64,000 nt of DNA from Streptomyces mobaraensis NBRC 13819 = DSM 40847 (GTDB taxonomy: Bacteria > Actinomycetota > Actinomycetes > Streptomycetales > Streptomycetaceae): the NCBI RefSeq assembly GCF_017916255.1, contig NZ_CP072827.1, positions 186,001 through 250,000 on the forward strand, written 5' to 3'. Below the pieces are notes generated by a model, which searched no databases, was not told the DNA's origin, and worked only from the letters and a program-made list of their open reading frames with translations. This document shows positions 8,745 through 17,047 of this stretch, piece by piece; within the stretch, counting starts at the first letter, position 1; each line of letters opens with the position of its first letter. Made by a program: the position numbers and the translations under genes.

Positions 8745-11700
8745 TCAGGACTCCTTCTCGATCAGCCGCTTCATGATGTCGGCCAGGTCCGTCCGCTTCA
8801 TCAGGTCCTTCACGTGCACGCTGGGTTCCGTCCCCATCGCCGACTCCGGCAGATAGGCGGCGGGCAGGTAGCGGCCCAGCCAGCCCAGCGCGTCCAGGTC
8901 CACCAGGCGCAGTTTCGCGAGGTCGAGCGCCTCGCCGATGGTGGCGGCGAGCACGTCGGGGGTCCACGGCGCGCCGACCGCCGGGGGCACGGCGAGGAGG
9001 ACGGCCTGCGGGGCCCGCGCACCGGGCGCGTCGAAGTGGAAGGTGGCGCCCGCCGTGTGCCGTTGCGCGGGGATCAGCTCCGACCAGGCGTCGACGACGA
9101 GGACGGCGGCGGTGCCCGTGGCGAGCGGCCGGTCCGGTCCGTACACCACGAGCCCGGTGGCCGGCTTGTCCTCGTCCTCGGGCGTGCGCCGGGCGCCCAC
9201 CCAGCGGTCCTTCGGCGCGAACGGTGTCTGGCCGATCCGTACGGTGTGGCCGCCGCCGGTGGCCGCGGCCCCGGTGTGCAGCAGCAGGTCCGCCAGGGCG
9301 CCGGTGCCGGGCCGGACCGTGCCCATCAGGTCCACCCAGTCCCCCGGCACCAGCCGGGAGTCGCCGCCTCGTTCCAGGCCGGTGCCGAACGAGGCGTCGA
9401 GCCTCGCCGCGTCGGGCGGCGCCACCAGGCCCACGGCGCGGAAGCCGGAGCCGAAGACCGCCTCCAGGACGGCGCTGTCGGCCCGCGGCCCGGCCGGCGC
9501 CGCCGCCTCGTCCGCCCGCGCCAGCCGGGCCCGGGCCTCGCGCAGCGCGGCGGCCAGCTGGTCGGCCCGCTCCTCGGGGGAGGCGGCCGGCGGTCCGGTC
9601 ACGCCGAACGCGGCGAGCGCGTCCGGGTCCTTGTCGGTCACGGCCGTCAGCAGGCCGGCCCGGGCCTGCTCCGCCCGGGCGTGCAGTTCCGGGTCCGCGG
9701 CCGGCGTCGGCGCGGTGTACGTGTGGGCCAGGTCGGCCGCGGTGCCGGGCCGGCCGGAGGCGAGCACCTGGGCGACCGCCGCGCCGAGCGCCTCCACCTG
9801 GAGGATGTCCAGGGTCGTCCGCGACCAGCCGGCGCCCCGGTCGGTGAGCGGCACGGGGACGGCGTCGGCGGGCACGCCGGACGGCCGTTGCGGGAGGAGC
9901 GCGGTGGCGAGCACCGCCCGCAGCCGGCCGCCCGCCGCCAGGGCCACCACGTCGAGCGCGCAGTGCACGGTGAGCGGCCAGGCGTGCTCGGTGACCGTGG
10001 CCGCGCCCGGCGCGTACTCCTGACCCGGCCGCAGCCAGGCGACCCGGAGCCGGATCCGGTCGGTGGTGCCCAGCTGGTGTCCGGCCCAGGTGTCGAGGCG
10101 CGGCTCGGCGCTCGCCCGCGGCCGTGCGATCTGCCGGTCGCCGTCCCAGCCCGTGGCGCGCGGCGTCCCGTCCGGCACCACGACGAGGACCCGGTGGCTC
10201 ACCGGGACGCCCCGGCGCGGTGTGTCGAGCACCTGGGGCCGCGGCGGCGCCTGTCCGCCGGCGGCGAGCGACTCCAGGGTGGCGCCGGCCCGGTCCGGGT
10301 TTCCCTGGGTCAGCTGGTGGACGCTCTCGGCGAGCAGCAGGTCGCCGACGGCGTCGAGGTCGTCGCGCAGTGCCTCGAGAGCCCCCCGTACGGCCTGTTC
10401 CTCCGGGCCGGTCATCGGCGGGGTGCCCGAGGCGGCCCGCAGGTACGCGATGACCTCGTCATCGGGCACGTCGGCGAGCCGCGCGCCGTCCGTGACGTCG
10501 TGGGCGCCGATGAACTCCTGGGCTCCGGTGCCCGGGTGCTGCGCGGTCTGCACCGACCACTTGGCGCGCAGCGGGGCGACGAAGCGGTCGAGGACCAGTG
10601 TGGAGCCGGGCGCCTCGCCCTCGTCGTGCAGCCGGCGCTCCAGCCGGTAGCCGAGCAGCGCCCCGAACGGCTGCCCCTGGGAGATCCCGTCGAGGACGGC
10701 CATGGCCACCCGCATCCGCCGCGAGGAGAGGTCCACCGCGAAGGCGCCGGGGTCGGTGGGGTGCGACAGGGCGCCGCTGCGCAGGATGGCGGCGGTGGCC
10801 GCCTGGGGCGGGGAGGGTGCGAGGATCCAGCCCCGGCTGAGCGGGTCCGAGCGCGGCGAGAGGTTCTCCACCCAGCCGTAGGCGCCCAGTTGCACGCCGG
10901 CCGGCCGCCGGGCGCGCAGCGCGGTGAGCCGGGCGGTGGCCAGGGAGCCGATCCAGGCGTCGAGCCGGTGGGAGACCAGGTCGAGGCATTCGCCGAGCAG
11001 CCGCTCCAGGGGGCCGAAGGCGTCCTTTCGGGCGTCCCAGTCCTTCACCCGTCCGGCGAGGTACTGCAGGGCCGCGTCGATCTCCGCGAGCCGCAGGCTC
11101 CAGGGGCGTTCGGTGCCGATCGGGGTGAGGACGCCCCGGTTCCGCGTCACCGCCTTGAAGACCTGGTCGGCCATGGCCGTCCGGGCGTTCTGGATGGTCT
11201 CGAACACCGTGGGGACCGCGGCGGCTTCCGTTCCGGCGCCGGCCGCGGCGGCCGTGGGCGTCGGCAGCCCCATGATCGTGCCTAGGGTGAAGGGCTTCGC
11301 CTTCAGGCCGGACTCGGCGAGGGTGCTCGCCTTGCGCTCCGGGTTGAACAGCACCTGGGCGAACCTCAACCGGGCCCGGACCTCCTCCGGGTCCTTGACC
11401 CCGGCGGCGGCCCGGCCGTACTCCAGGTTGGCGGTGTGCTTCAGCAGCGCCTCCAGGAGGGTGCGGGCCTCCTGGTTGCCGACGACCAGCGCGAGCGTGT
11501 CGAAGCGGTTGACGACCCCGTTCAGGAAGTCCGTCAGCGCCGCGACCGGGTCCTGGCCCTCGGGCAGGTTCGGCCGGACGTACGGCAGCCAGAGCCGGGT
11601 GGCCGCGCCGTTGACGTGGTGGCTGATCCGCGGCCGGTAGGTGATGCCCAGCGCCTCGTCGAGGGCTCTGGACTGCATGTCCTCGGGGGTGTCGGCCATG

Positions 11701-13415
11701 CAGAAGCCGGTGGTGGTGAAGTCGAGGCCGGCCAGGCCGAGTCCGATGTCCTTGAAGCAGGCGAGCAGCCCGCCCTGGACGGCCCGTACCGACACGGTCC
11801 GCGACACCGGGGCCATGCCCAGGGCGCGCAGGACGTCCCGCTCGGGCTTGGCGAGCTGGAGGGTCTCCCCCGGCTGGTCGGGGCCGCCGACCCGGGGCAG
11901 GGTGCCGACGCCCGCCTCCCAGAACGGGCGCAGCACGCCGAGCACCCGGTGGAGCCCCGTGAGGCCCGGCGGCTCGTGCTCGTCCGCCTGCCAGCGCGCG
12001 GTGGCGGTGACGGGCAGCAGGCCGTACGGCTGTCTGCCGACGCGCAGCACCGGCAGCGGGCCGCGGGCCCGGACGTTCTCGATGTAGTGGCGGCGCAACC
12101 AGCCCCGGTCGACGGGGAGTTCGGTGCCGCCCTGGTCGCTCTCCAGGAGTTCGTCGAGGTAGAAGTCGCCGGTGGCGCTCCACAGGGCGATCTGGAGGGC
12201 GCGGGCGTCGGCCTGTTCCGGCTCCTGCCCGCCGGGCAGTGCCGCGAGGGGCCCGGCGGGCACGCCGAGCGCGGCGGCGGTGCGGGCACTGTTCGCCCAC
12301 GGGTCGGGGTCGGGGGCGGGGGTGGCTCCGAGCAGCCGGTCGACGTCGGGAGGGGCGGGCGCGGCGCGTTCGTCACCGGGCAGGTTGTTGGTCGCCGTGC
12401 CCTGGGGGACGAAGGCGGCCTCGCCGTCCCCGTCGTGCCCCGCCAGCAGCCGGGCGAGCCGGTCGGCGGACGCCTCGGGGGTGAGAGTCGCGGACACGCC
12501 GAAGGCGACGACCCGGGTGAGCAGGGGCTCCCGGTTCCGGTCGTACCCCAGGGCAGCGCGGAGGGGGACGGTGACGGCGAGCCCGTCGGCCTCGGCTTCC
12601 TGGTACTCCGTCAGCCAGCGCAGCCCCGGGTCGAGGGGCGAGTCGGCCGCCGCGGGGACGGCGTCCGGGTCGGGGCCCATCTGGACCGTGTCGGGGACCG
12701 GCTTGCCCGGCTCCTCGCCGACCAGCGTGTCGCCCTGGTAGGCGCGTACGACGAACTGGTCCGGCAGGGTGGAGGCGGTGGCCGCCCGGTTCCAGCCCCG
12801 GCCGCGGACGGGCACGGCCGGCCAGTCCGGCTCCGGCACCGGGTCGGTGCCGGGCACCGGCGCCGCCGGCCGGGTGTCCGCCGTCGGGGTGAGCAGCCGG
12901 ACGAGCCAACGCGCCCGTTCGGCTCCGAGCGTCCCGGTCAGCTGTCCCCAGGCGGCGAGCAGCAGCCGGGCGCGGTCGCCGTCGGCGTTCTCGGTACGGC
13001 CGGCCCGCCACACGGTCCGCCAGTAGCGGCGGCCTTCCTGGACCTCGGCGTCCGTGGGGAGGGGTTCGTGGGAGTCGACGTGGATGTCGTCGGGGAAGAT
13101 CCGGACCAGCAGGGTGTCCGTCGTGGTCCCGTCCCCCGCCGGCGGGTGCGTCCCCTCGCCTCCGGCGGCGAGCCGCAGCCTGGTCTCCAGCCGTACGGGC
13201 AGGAGGGCGAGCGGCACCTCGGGGTCGAGCCCGGCCAGCAGCGGGGCGAACCCCTGGCCGACGACGGCGCGCACCTCCGCGTCCAGGGTCCGCCGGGCCG
13301 TTCGCAGCCGGTCGAAGGCGGCCCGCCGGTCGTCCGCGGTGGCCTGGGCGCCGAGCAGCGCGCGGTGCTGCTCGGCCTCGGCCACCGCCCGGCGCAGGGC
13401 GCCGAGTTCTCTCAT
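8745..13415 (-). CDS. Very large conserved protein of unknown function (1556 aa)
   Basis: 1556 residues, cytosolic by appearance. An N-terminal helical segment (about 1-60, rich in Ala, Arg and Glu, coiled-coil-like) is followed by ALLPVRLETRLRL (about 65-80), VRIFPDDIHVDSHEP (about 108-122) and YWRTVWRAG. Later comes LRVGRQPYGLLPVT near residue 460, and then a long helical middle. The blocks look like conserved family signatures, but I know no function and see no P-loop, metal site or protease triad. Its ATG overlaps the stop of the 1211-aa gene (ATGA at 13412-13415). The size and coupling suggest a structural subunit made in fixed ratio with its neighbour. The start is supported by the overlap; the same frame is open upstream inside the neighbouring gene. 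Confidence 0.75.
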   Translation of the reverse strand: MRELGALRRAVAEAEQHRALLGAQATADDRRAAFDRLRTARRTLDAEVRAVVGQGFAPLLAGLDPEVPLALLPVRLETRLRLAAGGEGTHPPAGDGTTTDTLLVRIFPDDIHVDSHEPLPTDAEVQEGRRYWRTVWRAGRTENADGDRARLLLAAWGQLTGTLGAERARWLVRLLTPTADTRPAAPVPGTDPVPEPDWPAVPVRGRGWNRAATASTLPDQFVVRAYQGDTLVGEEPGKPVPDTVQMGPDPDAVPAAADSPLDPGLRWLTEYQEAEADGLAVTVPLRAALGYDRNREPLLTRVVAFGVSATLTPEASADRLARLLAGHDGDGEAAFVPQGTATNNLPGDERAAPAPPDVDRLLGATPAPDPDPWANSARTAAALGVPAGPLAALPGGQEPEQADARALQIALWSATGDFYLDELLESDQGGTELPVDRGWLRRHYIENVRARGPLPVLRVGRQPYGLLPVTATARWQADEHEPPGLTGLHRVLGVLRPFWEAGVGTLPRVGGPDQPGETLQLAKPERDVLRALGMAPVSRTVSVRAVQGGLLACFKDIGLGLAGLDFTTTGFCMADTPEDMQSRALDEALGITYRPRISHHVNGAATRLWLPYVRPNLPEGQDPVAALTDFLNGVVNRFDTLALVVGNQEARTLLEALLKHTANLEYGRAAAGVKDPEEVRARLRFAQVLFNPERKASTLAESGLKAKPFTLGTIMGLPTPTAAAAGAGTEAAAVPTVFETIQNARTAMADQVFKAVTRNRGVLTPIGTERPWSLRLAEIDAALQYLAGRVKDWDARKDAFGPLERLLGECLDLVSHRLDAWIGSLATARLTALRARRPAGVQLGAYGWVENLSPRSDPLSRGWILAPSPPQAATAAILRSGALSHPTDPGAFAVDLSSRRMRVAMAVLDGISQGQPFGALLGYRLERRLHDEGEAPGSTLVLDRFVAPLRAKWSVQTAQHPGTGAQEFIGAHDVTDGARLADVPDDEVIAYLRAASGTPPMTGPEEQAVRGALEALRDDLDAVGDLLLAESVHQLTQGNPDRAGATLESLAAGGQAPPRPQVLDTPRRGVPVSHRVLVVVPDGTPRATGWDGDRQIARPRASAEPRLDTWAGHQLGTTDRIRLRVAWLRPGQEYAPGAATVTEHAWPLTVHCALDVVALAAGGRLRAVLATALLPQRPSGVPADAVPVPLTDRGAGWSRTTLDILQVEALGAAVAQVLASGRPGTAADLAHTYTAPTPAADPELHARAEQARAGLLTAVTDKDPDALAAFGVTGPPAASPEERADQLAAALREARARLARADEAAAPAGPRADSAVLEAVFGSGFRAVGLVAPPDAARLDASFGTGLERGGDSRLVPGDWVDLMGTVRPGTGALADLLLHTGAAATGGGHTVRIGQTPFAPKDRWVGARRTPEDEDKPATGLVVYGPDRPLATGTAAVLVVDAWSELIPAQRHTAGATFHFDAPGARAPQAVLLAVPPAVGAPWTPDVLAATIGEALDLAKLRLVDLDALGWLGRYLPAAYLPESAMGTEPSVHVKDLMKRTDLADIMKRLIEKES

Positions 13416-16400
13416 CGGTCGTTCTCCTCGGGATGCAGCAGCCGGTCGGCGGGCATGACGACCCTGACGGGCTGCTGGAAACACTGCCGGGCGGTCCCGG
13501 CGGCGCTGGTGCCCCAGACGAGGCCGTCGTAGGCGACGTTGGGGCGCACGGTCCCCGGGGCGTGGGTGGCGGCCTGGTACGCCGCCTCGGAGTCGAAGAG
13601 GTGCGTCCAGCTGAGGTTGTTCCAGTCGTCCGCCGTGTCCCCGGGCGTGTTCGGCGCCTGGTAGGCGGATCCCCAGCCGAGGTGGGGGTCCGGGTCGTCG
13701 AGGCCGAACCGGGGCTCGGTCGGCTGCTCGGCGATCACGAAGCACCAGGGGGACGCCGTGAGGTCGGTCTCGGTGAGGTCGAATCCCAGCATGGCGGTGT
13801 CGGGGTCCAGGCCGCCGCGGAAGATCGGGTGCCGGGCGTGGTCCTCGTCGGGGTCGCTGCCGTTCAGCGGGGCCGCGTAGATGATCGCGCCGGGGTAGCG
13901 GCGCAGCAGCGCGCTGCGCAGCACGAGGACGACCCGGTCGGGCGGGGCGGTCAGGTGGGCTCCCAGCGGCAGGCCGAGCTGCCAGGTGTGCAGCGGCGGC
14001 AGGTCCGTTCCGTACCCCCAGAACGAGGCGAAGTACGTGCCGCGCTGGTCGGTGGGGTAGGCGCGCCAGCGCAGTTCGCGGGCGAACTCGTGGTTGAGGC
14101 CCACCATGTACGCGGCGACGAAGGGCGCGTTGGTGAGCGCGAGCACCGCCGTGTCCGCCGGTACGTGCTCCAGCCCGCCGAACATCCACTCGCGGGACTG
14201 GCCTGACAAGGGGGGCCACATGGCGTCGGTGAAGACCGGCGCCCACTGCACCGGGGTCTGCGGATCGCCGCCGTCCGGCGGGTCCACCCGCGCCGCGACG
14301 GCGGCGGGCACGGTGACCGCCGGATCGGTCAGCCCCACGATCAGCTGCCCGTTCTGCTGGGCGGGGAAGGGGTCCCGGGTCGGGACCGGTGGCGCGTCCG
14401 ACGGTTTGAGGGAACGGTCGTGGGCGGAGACGACCATGTCCCTGAGGTCCTCGGGCCGGGCGCCGACGACGACCGGGACGGGCAGCTGGTCCTGTTGCTC
14501 GACGAGGACGCCCGGGTCGGTGAAGACGCCGAGGCCGAGCGGGTGGGCGTCCCCCCACTGGTCGACGAGGCCCTGGAGGACGCCGGTGTCCCAGGGGGCC
14601 TGGTCGCCCCCGGGGCCGTCGCCGGTGATCCGGAGGTCGCCGTGGCAGTCCGCCCACCACACGCCGGTCTTGTTGTCCGTGTTCCAGTCCCAGGTGCCCG
14701 GGCAGGTGCCCTGGAACGTGCCGTGGCGGAGGGCGGACCGCCAGGTTCCGGTGAAGACGCCGTCGGAGTCGTTGTCGTTCTCCCGCCAGGTGCCGGTGCA
14801 GGCGCCGCGCCAGGTCCCGTTCTCCGTTTCGGTCTCCCAGGTCCCGGTGAAGAGGGCGAGCCAGGTGTAGTCCGTGCCGCCCGCGGGGGGCCTGCCGCTC
14901 CAGGTTCCGACGAAGTCGCCCTTCCAGCGGCCCGACCGGCCGGCTCCGAGGTTCCAGGTGCCGTGGCAGGCGCCCTTCCAGTTCCCCGCGGCGTCCCCGT
15001 GGGCGACGGAGTCCCACGGTCCGATCCACTGGCCGGCGAAGCCGCCCCGCGGCGCGCCGGGGGCGGTCCGCTCGGTGAAGAGGCCGAGTCCGGCCGCGCC
15101 GGTCCGGCCGCTGGGGAAGACGAGATCGCCCTCCGGCGTCACCGCGGTGCGGGCCAGGAAGTCCGCCGGGGCCTCGGCCTCGGGCAGGTCCGGGATGCGG
15201 AACGCGCGGTTGAGCGCGGTCGCGGGCACCGGCGGGGTGGCGGCGAGTTGTTCGGTGGTCACCCGCCGTTTGAGGGAACGCCCCGCCGCGTCGGCCGCGA
15301 CCTGCTTCCAGGCGTCCGAAGCCCCGTCCAGGGGCGCGAAGACCTTCCGCACGGCCTCCAGCCGCTCGGCGGCCACGACCCGCTCGGGCGGGACGGCGAA
15401 GCACACCGCGCCGTCCGGGTCGCGCGGGGTGACGGCGAGCCCGGTGGGGGACGCGGCGACGGCGGTCAGCACACCGGCGAAGGGCGGTGGCCGCGACGCG
15501 TCCCGCTCGTCCGCCGTCGCGACGGGTCCGGCCGTCCCCACCGGGTCCGCCGTCTCCACCGTCCCCACAGCCCTCGCCGACCTCATCGGCTTCGCCGGGT
15601 CCACCGGCACCGCCGCGGCCCCCGAGACGAGCGCCACCCGGCGGCTGAGCACCCCCATGGGGCGCACCGCGCGGAAGAAGGCGGTGGTGGCCATCGCGTT
15701 GGGGAGCGGGCTCGACCGGATCGACGACCAGAGAGTGGTGTCCGCGGCCAGCGGGAGACGGCTCTGCGACGGGGTGACCAGGCGCAGCACCTCGTCGGCG
15801 GAGAGCGGGGTGACGTGCCTCAGGTGCAGCCGGCCGGCGACCAGACGTGCGAACCGGCCCAGGTCGACGACCCTGTTCGCCGCCCGGACGTCGGCGAGCT
15901 GCCGCCACGCCGAGGCCATGAGGTCTTCCTGTTCGGCCTGCACGGCGCGGGCGCCGAGCCCGGCCGCGACCCGCCAGCGCGGGTCGAGGTTGAGGATGTC
16001 GAGCCAGCCCTGCGACGTGGGATCGGCCCGTTTGCGCAGCGCGTGGAAGCCGCCGTACAGCGGGGGCAGGACATCGGGGTCCTCGTCGCCCGAGCCGTCG
16101 CCGATCGGCGCGATCGCGTCGGCGAGCCGCTGCCGCCACCGCGCGCTCTGGGGGCCGGTGGGCCAGGCGGCCTCGACCGGGGCGCCGGGTGCGCGCAGCG
16201 CGCTCTCCACCTCCTGGACGACGGAGCCCGGGCCCTCCGCGAACAGCCCGGGGCGGCTGATGTCGAGGGGCCTGCGGCCCGCTTGGGCGGGCAGCGGGCG
16301 GGCCCGCAGCCGGTCGGCCAGCGTCTCGAAGTCGCCGGCCTCGGCGGTGGCGAACGTCCAGGAGAAGTAGACCGGCAGATCGCGTGTCTCGGTGCCGGTG

Positions 16401-17047
16401 CCCCAGGCGGGTGCCAGGCCCGCGCCGTCCAGGGGCTGTTCGAGGCCGGCCAGTCGCCCGGCCTCGAAGGCGGGGACGAGGCAGGCGGTGTAGGTGGTGT
16501 ACGGCAGCAGGCGGCGCGGGCAGAGCAGCCGGGACACGGACCGCCGGGGGTCGGTCTCGTGGCCCGGCAGGGTCTGGGCGTGCGCCCAGAGGTGGAGGGT
16601 CGCCGGGTCGGGCAGTTCGCCGCCCTCGACGCGGAGCACCGGCAGCCGGGCACCGGGGACGCGCTCGGGCCGCCCCTTCGAGAGAGGTACGCAGACCAGG
16701 GCGAGCCAGGGGCGGAGGTGGCCCGAGGGACCGGGCGTCAGCGGGGTGAACAGCCAGGGGTGTTCGGTCCGTTCGAACTCCACGAGCGGGAAGCGGGTGG
16801 TCTCCGCGTCCGGTGTGCCGGGGAGCGGGAAGATCCGCACGATCTCGTTGGGTTCGATCGCCCTGACGTCACCGGGTCCGTACAGCCGGAGCGCCGGGAC
16901 CGGCACCGAGCGCCCCGTGCCGCCGTTCACGGAGGCGGTGGCCGCGAGCGCGCCCCGGACCGGCGTGGTGCGGACCAGGTCGTCGGGGTCGGTCAGGGAG
17001 GCGGCGGCGCCGGACCGGTCCCAGGACGCGAAGGTGTACGTGGTCAC
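13412..17047 (-). CDS. Large protein of unknown function with Trp-rich GTW repeat zone (1211 aa)
   Basis: 1211 residues with no signal peptide. The first 350 residues are an ordered globular part (VRIFPLPG, WLALVCVPL, LPVYFSWTFATAEAGDFETLADRLR). A block PNAMATTAFFRAVRPMGVLSRR lies near 450. Residues about 672-802 form a remarkable zone in which GxW/GTW motifs recur every 8-15 residues (GNWKGACHGTW, GRWKGDFVGTW, LFTGTWETE, GTWRGACTGTW, VFTGTWR, GTCPGTW), like short beta hairpins stacked in a barrel or solenoid. The last 350 residues are again globular and Trp-rich. The GTG start overlaps the stop of the DUF6603-like gene (GTGA, 17044-17047). No function is assigned; the neighbours suggest a subunit of the same assembly. 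Confidence 0.75.
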   Translation of the reverse strand: MTTYTFASWDRSGAAASLTDPDDLVRTTPVRGALAATASVNGGTGRSVPVPALRLYGPGDVRAIEPNEIVRIFPLPGTPDAETTRFPLVEFERTEHPWLFTPLTPGPSGHLRPWLALVCVPLSKGRPERVPGARLPVLRVEGGELPDPATLHLWAHAQTLPGHETDPRRSVSRLLCPRRLLPYTTYTACLVPAFEAGRLAGLEQPLDGAGLAPAWGTGTETRDLPVYFSWTFATAEAGDFETLADRLRARPLPAQAGRRPLDISRPGLFAEGPGSVVQEVESALRAPGAPVEAAWPTGPQSARWRQRLADAIAPIGDGSGDEDPDVLPPLYGGFHALRKRADPTSQGWLDILNLDPRWRVAAGLGARAVQAEQEDLMASAWRQLADVRAANRVVDLGRFARLVAGRLHLRHVTPLSADEVLRLVTPSQSRLPLAADTTLWSSIRSSPLPNAMATTAFFRAVRPMGVLSRRVALVSGAAAVPVDPAKPMRSARAVGTVETADPVGTAGPVATADERDASRPPPFAGVLTAVAASPTGLAVTPRDPDGAVCFAVPPERVVAAERLEAVRKVFAPLDGASDAWKQVAADAAGRSLKRRVTTEQLAATPPVPATALNRAFRIPDLPEAEAPADFLARTAVTPEGDLVFPSGRTGAAGLGLFTERTAPGAPRGGFAGQWIGPWDSVAHGDAAGNWKGACHGTWNLGAGRSGRWKGDFVGTWSGRPPAGGTDYTWLALFTGTWETETENGTWRGACTGTWRENDNDSDGVFTGTWRSALRHGTFQGTCPGTWDWNTDNKTGVWWADCHGDLRITGDGPGGDQAPWDTGVLQGLVDQWGDAHPLGLGVFTDPGVLVEQQDQLPVPVVVGARPEDLRDMVVSAHDRSLKPSDAPPVPTRDPFPAQQNGQLIVGLTDPAVTVPAAVAARVDPPDGGDPQTPVQWAPVFTDAMWPPLSGQSREWMFGGLEHVPADTAVLALTNAPFVAAYMVGLNHEFARELRWRAYPTDQRGTYFASFWGYGTDLPPLHTWQLGLPLGAHLTAPPDRVVLVLRSALLRRYPGAIIYAAPLNGSDPDEDHARHPIFRGGLDPDTAMLGFDLTETDLTASPWCFVIAEQPTEPRFGLDDPDPHLGWGSAYQAPNTPGDTADDWNNLSWTHLFDSEAAYQAATHAPGTVRPNVAYDGLVWGTSAAGTARQCFQQPVRVVMPADRLLHPEENDR

